Counted from the stretch's first letter, positions 10,163 through 19,660 are shown. The stretch: 64,000 nt of DNA from Gloeobacter kilaueensis JS1 (GCF_000484535.1 NC_022600.1:1240001-1304000), one strand, 5' to 3'. A program made the numbers and translations. Notes: generated by a model from the sequence alone, not told the origin.

Positions 10163-10993
10163 GTGTGCGCTTTGACGGCCTTTGACGCCTTTGAAGTCGA
10201 AGTCGAACTGGACGATGCGGTTGTGCGCGGCGAGTTGCTCGTGCCCGCTGCGCCGGTTGCCGCTGGGGTGTTGTTCGTACCGGCGGGCGGGCTGAGTGAC
10301 CGCGACGGCAACGACACCGACGTCGGCTTTGCCCCCCTGCGCCAGCTGGCGGAGGGGCTGGCGGAGCGGGGGATTGCCTCCCTGCGCAGCGAGGGGCGCG
10401 GCGTCGGCAGAAGCAGCGGCGAACTGGCAAGTCCCCAGACCGCCCTCGAAGATTTTCTCGCCCTCATTGCCCGGTGTTCTCGCTATCCGGAACTGGGAAC
10501 CCGCCCGGTGCTCCTCGCTCACGGTGCCGGTTGTACCCTGGCGCTCGTCGCTGCGACCCGGCTGGTGGACGATCCGCCGGCTGGCCTGGTGCTGATTGCG
10601 CCGCCGGTGAGCCCGGTGGGCGAATTGATGGGCTATCGGCAGGCAGCCGCCGCCCGGCTGGCGGATCTGCCTCCGGGCGAACGACTGGTGGCCCTCGCCC
10701 AGTTGCAGGCCGAGTACGGCGAGCGGCCCGCCCTGCTGCCGGTGAGCTTGAAGGCGATTAGCTGTCCAATTCTGGTCGTGCAGGGCACCGCCGATTGGAT
10801 CTTTCCGCCGGGCGAATCGCTGCGGCTCGTAAGCAAGCTGCCCAACGCCGAGCGCCTGCTCTTAGACGGGCTCGATCACTGGCTGGTGCCCTTCGCGGGC
10901 TGGCGCTCGCCCGAGCAGAACCTGCGATCGGATCTGGCGGTGGCGGAGGAAGCGATCGAGCCCATCGCAGGCTGGATTGCTGCGCGTACTTAA
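10163..10993 (+). CDS. Alpha/beta-hydrolase fold protein lacking the nucleophilic serine
   Basis: The likely start is GTG 10163, giving 276 residues. The open frame extends further upstream but there it encodes a sequence antisense to infC. The fold is recognisable from GVLFVPAGGL, SLRSEGRGVGRSSG, ILVVQGTADWIFPPGES (acid Asp) and LLLDGLDHWLVP (catalytic His). At the nucleophile elbow the sequence is LLAHGAGCTLAL, where the usual G/A-H-S-x-G serine is glycine. Either the protein is not a serine hydrolase or it uses another residue. No partner gene suggests a substrate. Confidence 0.72.
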   Translation: MCALTAFDAFEVEVELDDAVVRGELLVPAAPVAAGVLFVPAGGLSDRDGNDTDVGFAPLRQLAEGLAERGIASLRSEGRGVGRSSGELASPQTALEDFLALIARCSRYPELGTRPVLLAHGAGCTLALVAATRLVDDPPAGLVLIAPPVSPVGELMGYRQAAAARLADLPPGERLVALAQLQAEYGERPALLPVSLKAISCPILVVQGTADWIFPPGESLRLVSKLPNAERLLLDGLDHWLVPFAGWRSPEQNLRSDLAVAEEAIEPIAGWIAART

Positions 10994-11055
10994 CAGTGGC
11001 CCGGTTCGCCCGCCCGGCTGGCTTAGAATGGGCGGGCCAACTTAGCCGAGGTTTT

Positions 11056-13137
11056 ATGAGCACCGCACTGCGCTACTTGATGTGCGCCCCCTCCCACTAC
11101 GAGGTGGACTACGTCATCAATCCCTGGATGGAAGGAAATGTCCATCGCTCCTCTCGCGAGCAGGCCGAGCGCCAGTGGCAGGGACTCTACCAGTTGCTCA
11201 CCAGTCTGGCGCAAGTGCAACTGGTCGAACCGGCACCGGGCTGGCCCGACATGGTCTTTACGGCCAACGCCGGGCTGGTGCTCGACCGCAACGTGGTGCT
11301 CAGCCGCTTCTTTCACCCTGAGCGCCAGGGCGAGGAGCCGTACTTTCGCAGCTGGTTCGAGAAGCAGGGCTACGTCGTCTGCGAGCTACCCGAAAAGATC
11401 GCCTTTGAAGGGGCAGGAGATGCGCTTTTTGATCGCGAGGGGCGCTGGCTGTGGGCGGGCTACGGTTTTCGCTCCTCCCTCGAATCGCACCCGTACCTGG
11501 CCAAGTACCTCGACAGCGAAGTGCTCTCGCTGCGGCTGGTCGATGGCCGCTTCTATCACCTCGACACCTGCTTTTGCCCCCTCGCCGACGGCTACCTGCT
11601 CTACTACCCGCCCGCCTTCGACGAGATTTCTAACCGCCTCATCGAGTCGCGGGTCCACCCCGACAAGCGGATCGTCGTCGGTGAAGCCGATGCGGTCAAC
11701 TTTGCCTGCAACGCCGTCAACGTAGGCCGGACGGTGATCGTCAACCAGGTGACGGCGGGCCTCGCTGCCCGGCTCGACAGCTGCGGCTTTGCCGTCCGCC
11801 AGACGCCCCTCACCGAATTTCTCAAAGCCGGTGGAGCGGCCAAGTGCCTGACGCTGCGCCTGACTGAGCCGCGCACCGTCGAGCTGCCCCAGGTGCAGAC
11901 GACGGCGCGCACGGTCGAATTGAGGGGCCACCTCCTCGATTCGGCCCTGATGACCGAGGTGATCGACCTCATTCAAAAAGGCGGGGCGAGCTTCCAGATC
12001 GAAGATTTTAAGGTCGGTCTGCGCCGCCAGGACACTTCCTATACCCGGCTGCGAATCACCGCCCCCAGCACCGATACTTTAGAAAGCGTGCTCACCCAGC
12101 TCATCGACCGGGGCGCAGCGCTGCCGGAGCAGGCCGAAAGGGACGCGGAGCTGCAGCCGGTGAACCAGCAGGGCGTTGCCCCGCAGGATTTTTATGTCAC
12201 CAACATCTACCCGACCGAGGTGCGCATCGCCGGCCAGTGGGTGCTCGCCGCCAACCAGCGCATGGACGGGGCGATCGTCGTCGATCCTGAGACTGCCAGT
12301 GCCCGCTGCGTCCTGTTGCGCGATGTCAGGGTGGGCGATCAGGTCGTCTGCGGCGTCGATGGCATCCGCACCCGCCATCAAAAAGCGCGGCCCGACCGTT
12401 CCGAGCGCGAAGAATTTGCGTTTATGGCGAGCGGCGTCTCCAGCGAAAGGCGGGTGGAACTGGTAGTCGAGCAGGTGGCCTGGCAGCTCAGGCGGTTGCG
12501 CCAGCAGGGCGGCAAGGCGGTGGTAGTGGCCGGTCCAGTCGTCATCCACACCGGCGGCGGCCTTCATCTCGCTACCCTGATTCGCGAAGGCTACGTCCAG
12601 GCGCTGTTGGGCGGCAACGCCATCGCCGTCCACGATATCGAACAGGCGTTCCACGGCACCTCCCTGGGCGTCGATCTCCAGCGCGGCGTCGTCATCCAGG
12701 GCGGCCACCGCCACCACCTCAAGACGATCAACCTGATTCGCGGCTGCGGCAGCATCCGCCAGGCCGTCGAGCAGGGCGTCCTCCGCTCGGGCATCTTCTA
12801 CGAGTGCGTCAGAGCCGGTGTGCCCTTCTCCCTCGCCGGTTCGATCCGCGACGACGGACCCCTGCCCGACACCGAGATGGACCTCATCGAGGCCCAGGCC
12901 GACTACGCCCGCCTGCTCAAGGGAGCCGAGATGATCTTGATGCTCTCCTCGATGCTCCATTCGATCGGCGTCGGCAACATGACCCCCGCCGGTGTAAAGA
13001 TGGTCTGCGTCGATATCAACCCGGCGGTGGTCACCAAGCTCGCCGATCGCGGCTCGGTCGAATCGACCGGCGTCGTCACCGATGTCGGTTTGTTTTTGAG
13101 CCTCCTGGTGCGCCAGCTGCACTACCTGGGCAACTGA
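11056..13137 (+). CDS. agrE: Arginine dihydrolase, AgrE/ArgZ family (N-terminal hydrolase plus LOR/SDH-type domain)
   Basis: The 693-residue length fits the two-domain cyanobacterial family. The N-terminal half is an amidinotransferase-fold hydrolase. From the ATG at 11056, the residues I recall as catalytic in ArgZ fall at the same numbers: Asn71 in FTANAGLV, Arg90, Glu118 in FEGAGD, His168 and Cys264 in GGAAKCLTL. The C-terminal half contains a GLHLATLIREGYVQALL segment of the LOR/SDH domain, which in AgrE turns ornithine into proline. The enzyme releases ornithine, CO2 and ammonia from arginine, linking cyanophycin breakdown to nitrogen supply. A longer open frame upstream is antisense to neighbouring sequence and was discarded. 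Confidence 0.92.
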   Translation: MSTALRYLMCAPSHYEVDYVINPWMEGNVHRSSREQAERQWQGLYQLLTSLAQVQLVEPAPGWPDMVFTANAGLVLDRNVVLSRFFHPERQGEEPYFRSWFEKQGYVVCELPEKIAFEGAGDALFDREGRWLWAGYGFRSSLESHPYLAKYLDSEVLSLRLVDGRFYHLDTCFCPLADGYLLYYPPAFDEISNRLIESRVHPDKRIVVGEADAVNFACNAVNVGRTVIVNQVTAGLAARLDSCGFAVRQTPLTEFLKAGGAAKCLTLRLTEPRTVELPQVQTTARTVELRGHLLDSALMTEVIDLIQKGGASFQIEDFKVGLRRQDTSYTRLRITAPSTDTLESVLTQLIDRGAALPEQAERDAELQPVNQQGVAPQDFYVTNIYPTEVRIAGQWVLAANQRMDGAIVVDPETASARCVLLRDVRVGDQVVCGVDGIRTRHQKARPDRSEREEFAFMASGVSSERRVELVVEQVAWQLRRLRQQGGKAVVVAGPVVIHTGGGLHLATLIREGYVQALLGGNAIAVHDIEQAFHGTSLGVDLQRGVVIQGGHRHHLKTINLIRGCGSIRQAVEQGVLRSGIFYECVRAGVPFSLAGSIRDDGPLPDTEMDLIEAQADYARLLKGAEMILMLSSMLHSIGVGNMTPAGVKMVCVDINPAVVTKLADRGSVESTGVVTDVGLFLSLLVRQLHYLGN

Positions 13138-14012
13138 GCAAGGGGCAGACGAACAGTAAAAGTCGCTCCCTGGCCTGCTCCGGCGCTCTCGGCTCGAATC
13201 TGGCCGCCGTGCAGGTGGATGATCTCGCGGGCGATGGCAAGCCCCAGCCCGAGGCCACTGCCGTTGTGGTGAATAGCCCTCTCGCTCTGGTGAAATAGCT
13301 CGAACAGGTGCGGCAGCGCCTCGGCGACGATACCGATGCCGCTGTCAGAGACGATAAGTTCGATCTCAGAGCCCTGGCTGCGCAGAGTGATCTCGATGCG
13401 TCCACCCTCGGGGGTGAACTTGATCGCGTTGGTGAGCAGGTTCCAGACCACCTGGCCCAGCCGCTCGCGATCGGCCAGCACCTGAACGCCCTCGTCCACA
13501 GCGATCTGTAAGACCAGTTCGATCCGCTTTTGTTGGGCAGCGAGCATCACCGTGTCGAGGGCGGAGCGGACAACTGCCTGGAGGGCAACCGGCTGCAGCT
13601 CAAGCCGCAGCTTGCCCTGGATGATCCGGGAAATATCTGACAGGTCGTTTACCAGCTTGCTCTGAGTAGCGGCGTTGCGCTCGATGATTTCGAGGGCGCG
13701 GGCGCTGGTCGATGGGTCGAGGCGCTCGGCGCGCAACAGCACAACCCAGCCCAGAATCGAATTGAGGGTCGTGCGCAACTCGTGGGAGAGAATCGATAGA
13801 AAACGATCTTTGGCGCTATTGGCTGCCTGCGTCCGACGCAGGGCCCGCTCCGCCTTTAACCGTCCGGCCCGCTCCTGGCGCAGAGTCTTCTCAAGAGCGG
13901 CGACGTAGGTGGCCTGGGCGGCAGAATCCTGGGCCGGCAAAGACGAGGTGGAGCGAGAAACGTCCATGACTTCTATCAGAACGCAACGATAGGACTGGAC
14001 CCACTCCTCCAT
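13122..14012 (-). CDS. Soluble sensor histidine kinase without a sensor domain
   Basis: This 296-residue protein has no membrane segment. Residues 32-66 form a short coiled coil. The HisKA box is FLSILSHELRTTLNSILG with phospho-acceptor His77. The ATPase domain shows N box NLLTNAIKFTPEGG, G1 VSDSGIGI and G2 GLGLGLAIA. A start at 13967 (MDVSRSTSS) is equally plausible. The gene lacks a neighbouring response regulator. It is convergent with agrE and overlaps it by 16 bp. The input signal must come from a partner protein or a missing domain. Confidence 0.88.
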   Translation of the reverse strand: MEEWVQSYRCVLIEVMDVSRSTSSLPAQDSAAQATYVAALEKTLRQERAGRLKAERALRRTQAANSAKDRFLSILSHELRTTLNSILGWVVLLRAERLDPSTSARALEIIERNAATQSKLVNDLSDISRIIQGKLRLELQPVALQAVVRSALDTVMLAAQQKRIELVLQIAVDEGVQVLADRERLGQVVWNLLTNAIKFTPEGGRIEITLRSQGSEIELIVSDSGIGIVAEALPHLFELFHQSERAIHHNGSGLGLGLAIAREIIHLHGGQIRAESAGAGQGATFTVRLPLAQLPR

Positions 14013-14299
14013 TTACAGCAAAGCGCATTTGTCTGACTACTGCTACACCTGAATGGGGGAAGCGCTAGAATTTTACTAAAAATGACATATTTCTTTATTG
14101 ACTTGCATCAGGCTTTTTGTACTCGAAAGCCCGTATCTCAACACTTTTTGAGCGAGAACAGCGTCAGGAGCTGTATGAGAAATCTTCCTGATTGTACATG
14201 TCTGGCCGTCCAGGTGGAAGAACAGCCTTTCGTCAGTTATTCTGGGCGAGGGAAAATGCTTTGTCCAGTCAAAACCACCAGGGTCTCTCCAACTCCGCA

Positions 14300-15154
14300 A
14301 TGGGTATCTCTAAAAACCGACAGCGAATCCGAAACGCGACGAGAGCAAAAAGCGTTGCCGCCTGCCTGGTTCTCACCGGCGGGCTACTGACGGCGGCTCC
14401 TGCCTGGTCGCACGACTACTGGCTCATGCCCGAGAAACTGACCGCTGTCCCCGGTGAGCCAATCAAGGTGCATCTTTACTACGGCGACGATTTTAAGATC
14501 GAGAACGAGCGGCCCTTTCAAAAAGACCGCACACCCCGTTTTCAGCTCAGCTCAGCCACCGGCGGGCGCGATCTTGGCGCTACTGCCAAAGACGGCCAGC
14601 TGCCCCTCGTCGATCTGAGGCTCGATACTCCCGGCACCTACCTCATCAGCCTCGACCGCAATGCCCAGAACATCGTGCTCCAGCCCAAAGAATTTGAGGC
14701 GTACCTGAGCGAGGAAGGATTAAACGACATCCTGGTACTGCGCCGCAAACTTGGCAAAGCCCAGAGCCCTGGCCGCGAGCGCTACGCCCGCAGCATCAAG
14801 TCGATTATCCAGCTGGGAACGGTCTTCAACGACGACGTTGCCGGGCGCACGCTGGGCCAGACGATCGAGATTGTCCCCGAGCAGAACCCGGCCCGGCTGC
14901 GGTCCGGTGAGAATCTGAGCGTTCGCATCCGCTTCGCGGGCCAGCCCCTCGTCGATCAGCAGATCAACGCCTTTGGCCCCAACCGTCGGCTGGCAGCGCG
15001 CACCGACAGGGCGGGGCGGGCTACTTTTCGTCTCGATGAACCCGGTGCCTGGATCGTGCGGCTGGTCCACATGCGCCCCTGTACAAGCGACTGCGGCGCG
15101 ACCGACTGGGAGAGTTTCTGGAGTTCGATCACCTTTGCGATTGCCGGCAGTTAA
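14300..15154 (+). CDS. Secreted DUF4198-type protein with predicted mature N-terminal histidine
   Basis: The 284-residue protein starts at ATG 14300; the frame extends upstream without a plausible N-terminus. A signal peptide (basic residues to about 16, then a hydrophobic core) ends AAPAWS, followed directly by HDYWLMPEKL. The segment VHLYYGDDFKIENE and a late Ig-like region (ATFRLDEPGAWIVRL) fit DUF4198 proteins, often linked to metal uptake. If cleaved before the His, the mature protein would expose an N-terminal histidine, a common copper-binding arrangement; that is inference. Its stop overlaps dprA by 4 bp. Confidence 0.75.
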   Translation: MGISKNRQRIRNATRAKSVAACLVLTGGLLTAAPAWSHDYWLMPEKLTAVPGEPIKVHLYYGDDFKIENERPFQKDRTPRFQLSSATGGRDLGATAKDGQLPLVDLRLDTPGTYLISLDRNAQNIVLQPKEFEAYLSEEGLNDILVLRRKLGKAQSPGRERYARSIKSIIQLGTVFNDDVAGRTLGQTIEIVPEQNPARLRSGENLSVRIRFAGQPLVDQQINAFGPNRRLAARTDRAGRATFRLDEPGAWIVRLVHMRPCTSDCGATDWESFWSSITFAIAGS

Positions 15155-16266
15155 TTCCAGCAGGCGCGGCTGTAGCGCGAACCGGCCTTTTGGGCGAGCA
15201 GCCCCCGCAGTTCAAGGCCCAGAAGCAGACTGGCCAGCTCTCCTCCTGCAAGCCCGGTGCGCTCTGCCAGTTCGTCGAAGCTGAGGCTGGCAGTCTCCAG
15301 GCACTCCCAGATTCGCCGCTCCGCCTCGTCCAATAGCGGCGTCGCCGGGGCGGGCGGAGTCGTGCGGATGAGATGGCTGCCCAGATCGACCAGCAACTGC
15401 TCAAGGCTGCAGATCACCCGTGCTCCCTGGGCAATCAGCTTCAAAGCCCCCTGGGACTGCAGAGAATCGAGCGGCCCCGGCAACACGAATAGCTCGCGGT
15501 TGTAGTCGCAGGCCAGGTTGGCTGTGATGAGTGCCCCAGAGCGCTCCGGAGCTTCGATAACGATCGTAGCCAGGCTCAGACCGGCGATGATCCGGTTGCG
15601 GCGGGCAAAACAGCCGCTCGGGCACTCGGCGTCGGGGGGCTGCTCGCACAGCAACAGACCCCGCCGGGCGATCCGCTCCGCCAGCTCGGTGTGCTCGTAG
15701 GGATAGATGCGCTCTAAGCCCGTGCCCAGAACAGCCATCGTCTCGCCTCCGGCCAGAGCGGCGCGGTGGGCAGCCCCGTCGATGCCCATCGCCAGCCCCG
15801 AGACGACCAGAAAACCGGCGCGGGCAAGGGCACCGGCAATCGCCTCCGCCCAGTGCAGGCCGTAGGCGCTCGGTCGCCGGGTGCCGACGACGGCGACAGC
15901 AGGCGGCAGGGGAGCAGGGCGATGGCCCCGATAAAAAAGCACCGCAGGCGGGTCGGGAATCTCGCGCAGCAGAGGGGGATAGTCCGAATCCGCCGGTGTC
16001 CAGAAGGTGGGCCAGCGCTTTTCGAGTCTGGCAAGCAGCGCCGCAGGTTCGATGCGGCGGCGAAAGGCAACGATCGCCTCCAGTTTGCGCTCCTGACAGC
16101 CTGCCTCCACGAGCGCTCCTGCGTCCGCTTCCCAGGCCGCCTGCAGTGTGCCGCAGTGATCCAGTAGTCGTCGGATCGTTGCGTTTCCTACCCCCGGCAT
16201 CTGCTGCCAGGCCACCCAGTACGCCCGCTCTGTGCCCAATCCTCTGCCTCCTTCGATCGCAATCAC
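15151..16266 (-). CDS. dprA: DNA-processing protein DprA
   Basis: The 371-residue protein has an N-terminal helix-hairpin-helix-like region (QMPGVGNATIRRLL), a Rossmann-like core and a C-terminal winged-helix region (ECLETASLSFDELAERTGL). The core shows VAVVGTRRPSAYG, VSGLAMGIDGAAHRAAL, FARRNRIIAGLS and ERSGALITA, all DprA signatures. DprA protects incoming single-stranded DNA and loads RecA during natural transformation. Its position next to, and divergent from, the pilus operon fits a competence role. Confidence 0.94.
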   Translation of the reverse strand: MIAIEGGRGLGTERAYWVAWQQMPGVGNATIRRLLDHCGTLQAAWEADAGALVEAGCQERKLEAIVAFRRRIEPAALLARLEKRWPTFWTPADSDYPPLLREIPDPPAVLFYRGHRPAPLPPAVAVVGTRRPSAYGLHWAEAIAGALARAGFLVVSGLAMGIDGAAHRAALAGGETMAVLGTGLERIYPYEHTELAERIARRGLLLCEQPPDAECPSGCFARRNRIIAGLSLATIVIEAPERSGALITANLACDYNRELFVLPGPLDSLQSQGALKLIAQGARVICSLEQLLVDLGSHLIRTTPPAPATPLLDEAERRIWECLETASLSFDELAERTGLAGGELASLLLGLELRGLLAQKAGSRYSRACWN

Positions 16267-16362
16267 AATGGCAGAGGGCAGCCACTCCCCACGAGCGCCG
16301 GACCGCCGCCAGACAGCAATTGTGCATACCCGCCAGCTTTGCCGCTAGGCTGGTGGCATTCG

Positions 16363-17190
16363 ATGCGGGGGCCGTTTTTCTTGCTTGCGATCGGTTACTG
16401 GGCGATTCTTGGAGCGGCGGCGGGCAGCTTTGCCAATGTGGTGGCCGACAGGCTCCCGGCGGGGAGGTCTCTTCTCTGGCCGCCCTCCCACTGCGCGCAG
16501 TGCGGCAGGGTGCTGCGGCCTCTTGAGAACGTACCGGTCCTGGGCTGGCTGTGGCTGCGGGGCCGTTGCCGCAGCTGTGGGGCAGCGATCCCGGTGCGCT
16601 ATGCGATCGTTGAAGCGTTGGGGGCACTACTTTTTGGACTTTTAGCCTGGCATCTGGGGGCGCGCTTTACGCCTGTGAGCATGGTCCAGACCGCCTTTTG
16701 GGGCAGCTTTTTGACGCTGCTTCTGGCCTTGAGCCTGATCGACCTCGACCGGCTCGAACTGCCGGGGGAACTTACGAGTGCCGGTATCGTCCTGGGCCTC
16801 GGGTTTCGGACGTTCTTCCCGATCTGGGCCACCGGCAGCTGGCCTGCGGGGCCGCCCGGTCTGGTGGATGCGCTCTACGGACTCATCCTGGGCATTGGCC
16901 TGTTCGATATAGTGAGCTACCTCGGAGAAAAAATGCTCGGCAAGGAGGCGATGGGCGGCGGCGACGCGGTGCTCGCGGCGATGATCGGCGTCTGGCTGGG
17001 CTGGAAACTCCTGCTGGTAGCACTTTTTGTCGGGTTTTGCCTGGGGGCGGTGGGCGGTATTTTAGGACTGGCCACCGGACACCTCAAGCGCGACGAGCCG
17101 CTGCCTTTTGGTCCTTTTCTCGCCCTGGGCGGGGTGGGTGGGCTATTGTTTGGGCAAAGCTGGCTCACGGGCTACTTGAGTTTATTTTGA
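16363..17190 (+). CDS. pilD: Type IV prepilin peptidase / N-methyltransferase
   Basis: The protein has 275 residues and about eight membrane segments. The cytoplasmic zinc-binding tetracysteine is C44-x2-C47 and C69-x2-C72. Catalytic aspartates are in SLIDLDRLELP (D127/D129) and EAMGGGDA (D201, the GxGD motif). It cleaves and N-methylates prepilins. An in-frame upstream GTG (16339) lacks family support. The pilM-pilN gene starts 21 bp later, so it probably heads the pilus operon. Confidence 0.93.
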   Translation: MRGPFFLLAIGYWAILGAAAGSFANVVADRLPAGRSLLWPPSHCAQCGRVLRPLENVPVLGWLWLRGRCRSCGAAIPVRYAIVEALGALLFGLLAWHLGARFTPVSMVQTAFWGSFLTLLLALSLIDLDRLELPGELTSAGIVLGLGFRTFFPIWATGSWPAGPPGLVDALYGLILGIGLFDIVSYLGEKMLGKEAMGGGDAVLAAMIGVWLGWKLLLVALFVGFCLGAVGGILGLATGHLKRDEPLPFGPFLALGGVGGLLFGQSWLTGYLSLF

Positions 17191-17211
17191 CGACGAGCGC
17201 CTGGAAGAACT

Positions 17212-18978
17212 GTGACGAGCGTACTGGCATCATTGTTTGGCAATCGCGAGGGACTGGGGATCGAGGTGACCCCCGAGCAGACGACGATCGCTCAACTCGA
17301 AAACAGCGGTGGGCGGCTGCGCCTCAGGCATCTATTGTCGGCGGCAACTCCAGCCGGGGCGATCGTCGATGGCCGCGTCGAAGATCCGCGAGCCGTCGCC
17401 GCGACGATTCAAGATCTGATGGCTACTGCCAGGCTCAAAGCCCGCCCGGTCGCGACCGCCATTCCGGCCCGCGAGGCGGTGATTCGCCTCTTTAATCTGC
17501 CCGCTGACCTGCAGGGAGCCGAGTTGCGGGCGGTGGTGCTCAACCAGGAAGCGGAACTGTACCTGCCCTATCCCCGCGAGGAAGCCTACGTCGATTTTCA
17601 GCCGCTCGAAGCGTTCGTCGATCCTGGCGGTGTGCGCCGCCAGGAAATTCTCCTGGTGGCAGCCCAGTACAGCGTCGTCAACTCCTACACCGAGGCGATT
17701 CGCCGCGCCGGGCTTGAAGTGGCGGCGGTCGATATCGCGAGCTTTGCCCTCACCCGCGCCCTGCAGGGGGAGTTGCAGCGCTTCTCGCCGGAGGAGGCGG
17801 TGGCCCTGGTCGTGCTGCAGGCAGACAGCACCGAAATCAATATCCTGTTTCGCGGCATCTGTCAGTTCTCGCGCACGGTCAGCCTCGGCACCTGGGAGTT
17901 GCGGCAGTTGCTGGAGCGCTCGAAGCTGCTTAAACCCGCCGGGGCCGCTGAACGGCAGTACGCCCAGGAAGAGGCGCTGCGCCGGGTGCTGCTCGATCTG
18001 GCCGAGGAGATCCGCCGCTCGCTCGATTTTTACCAGGCCCAGGGCGAAGGGGTTCCCCGCGTCGCCCAGGTGCTTCTGGCCGGTAGTGGGGCCGATATTC
18101 CCCGGCTCGATCAGTTTCTCAGCCAGCGGCTATTGTTGCCCGTCAGCCGCGTCGATCCGCTCTCCGCCCTGGCGCTACCCGCCCAGAGCGTGGGTGAGCC
18201 GTACCGGGCGGGGGTCGGGGCGGCCCTCGGGCTCGGGGCACGGAGCCTCAAATTTCCAGAGAAGCAGCCCTCGGCGATCTTCGTGCCGGAGATCAACTTC
18301 TTAAAAGACACGGCTGTGGCCGCTGCCAGCAACGGCTATGTCCCTGCCCTCAACACAGCCACCGAAGGCATTGCCAGCATCGATCCGCTGCTTATCGCGG
18401 CGGCGGTGCCGCTGGTGTCGCTGGCGGTGGTGGCGGCCCTCAGTCTCATCATCAACGCCCAGGTCAGCTCTAAAGAAGCGACTCTGGCAGAACTGGACGG
18501 CAAGATCACCCTGCTGGACCGGCAACTGGCCGATGTCCGGCAGCTCAAGAGCGACATCGAGGCTGAGCGGCGGCGGGTCGAAGCGGTGGTCGATCTATTT
18601 GATCTTTCGCGTCCCTGGTCGGCGGTCCTCGAAGATCTGCGCCGCCGGGTGCCGAAGGGCCTGTGGATCGAGTCGCTCGAATCGAGCCACACCAAGACCG
18701 GCGACACGATCAATATTCAGGGCGAGGCGCTGCGCTTCGAGGAGGTGGCAGCCTTTCAGCTCACCCTCAAAGATTCTCCCTTTATCGCCGACGCCCAGCT
18801 GGAGGACGCCGACAAAAAAGATGCCAAAGACGCCCGGCCTGCCACCGTCGCCTACAAGATGCAGGTGCGGTTAAATGCGCGCAAACTGCGCGAACTGATG
18901 ACAGCCCTCGAACAGACGGGCTCGGCGGGCCTGCTCGAAAAATTGCGCCGCGTGCAGCAGGAGAAACTGGTCCGATGA
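17212..18978 (+). CDS. PilM-PilN fusion, type IV pilus alignment protein
   Basis: This 588-residue protein reads as two normally separate proteins in one frame. Residues 1 to about 345 are PilM, an actin-like protein (LGIEVTPEQTTIAQLE, later VLLAGSGADIPRLDQFL). From EINFLKDTAVAAA (about 361) the sequence becomes PilN: the short INxL motif, one transmembrane helix (residues 395-420), a coiled coil and a periplasmic ferredoxin-like domain. In other bacteria the PilN INLLP motif docks into PilM, so here the two partners are covalently tied. The GTG start has GGAAG upstream. The stop overlaps pilO. Confidence 0.86.
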   Translation: MTSVLASLFGNREGLGIEVTPEQTTIAQLENSGGRLRLRHLLSAATPAGAIVDGRVEDPRAVAATIQDLMATARLKARPVATAIPAREAVIRLFNLPADLQGAELRAVVLNQEAELYLPYPREEAYVDFQPLEAFVDPGGVRRQEILLVAAQYSVVNSYTEAIRRAGLEVAAVDIASFALTRALQGELQRFSPEEAVALVVLQADSTEINILFRGICQFSRTVSLGTWELRQLLERSKLLKPAGAAERQYAQEEALRRVLLDLAEEIRRSLDFYQAQGEGVPRVAQVLLAGSGADIPRLDQFLSQRLLLPVSRVDPLSALALPAQSVGEPYRAGVGAALGLGARSLKFPEKQPSAIFVPEINFLKDTAVAAASNGYVPALNTATEGIASIDPLLIAAAVPLVSLAVVAALSLIINAQVSSKEATLAELDGKITLLDRQLADVRQLKSDIEAERRRVEAVVDLFDLSRPWSAVLEDLRRRVPKGLWIESLESSHTKTGDTINIQGEALRFEEVAAFQLTLKDSPFIADAQLEDADKKDAKDARPATVAYKMQVRLNARKLRELMTALEQTGSAGLLEKLRRVQQEKLVR

Positions 18979-19640
18979 GCAGCACCACCCGCCTTTTTGG
19001 CATCGAACTGGATCGTCGGGGGATCTCACTGCTGGTGGGCCTCGGAGGAATGCTCGTCGTCGGGCTCATCGCTGCACAGATCACCATTCCCCAGTACAAC
19101 CGGATCGCCGATCTCGACAGCCAGCTCTATCAAAAAAATCTCGAACAAAAAAGCAAACAAATCGAACTCGAACAGGCACCGAAGCTGACCGCCGAACGGG
19201 CCCGCTCCGCCCGACTGCTCGCCGCAGTCACCTCACTCATCCCGCCCGCCGACAAGTTGCCCTCGCTGCTGGTCGATACGACGCGCCTGGTGAGGGCGAA
19301 CCGGGCCGAGCTGCGCCAGTTCACGCCCAACCCGACGCGGGCCATCCCCGAAGCCGCCGGTGCAGCCAATATCCAGGCCAACTCCGCCAGAATCCGCTTA
19401 AACGGCAGTTTCGCCGAAATTCTCGCTCTGATGCGCGACATCGAACGGCTCGAAGCCCTGGTGCGCATCGAAAACGTCACCATCAAGGCCGCCGAAGATA
19501 AAAGCGGCACCCCCGCCCAGGTGCAGGTGCCCCTTCCCGGTACCCCGCCTGTCCAGCCCCTCACAGCCGAATTTGATCTGACCGCCTACGTTCTGGGCAA
19601 AGGGGCGGCACCGCCGCCGCCCGCAAAATCTGACCGCTAA
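18975..19640 (+). CDS. pilO: PilO, inner-membrane type IV pilus protein
   Basis: The 221-residue protein starts at an ATG overlapping the previous stop as ATGA. One transmembrane helix (about residues 17-38, ending LIAAQITIPQ) is followed by a coiled coil (DLDSQLYQKNLEQKSKQI) and a periplasmic alpha/beta domain (SARIRLNGSFAEILALMRDI). The tail is Pro/Ala-rich. PilO pairs with PilN in the alignment subcomplex. A longer frame upstream is an out-of-frame reading of pilMN. Confidence 0.87.
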   Translation: MSSTTRLFGIELDRRGISLLVGLGGMLVVGLIAAQITIPQYNRIADLDSQLYQKNLEQKSKQIELEQAPKLTAERARSARLLAAVTSLIPPADKLPSLLVDTTRLVRANRAELRQFTPNPTRAIPEAAGAANIQANSARIRLNGSFAEILALMRDIERLEALVRIENVTIKAAEDKSGTPAQVQVPLPGTPPVQPLTAEFDLTAYVLGKGAAPPPPAKSDR

Positions 19641-19660
19641 ATTCCACCATCACAATCGCC

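Noticed and set aside
14082-14390. 102-residue ORF before the DUF4198 gene
   Set aside because: It overlaps the signal-peptide region of that gene in another frame, has no family features, and its codon use differs from the surroundings.
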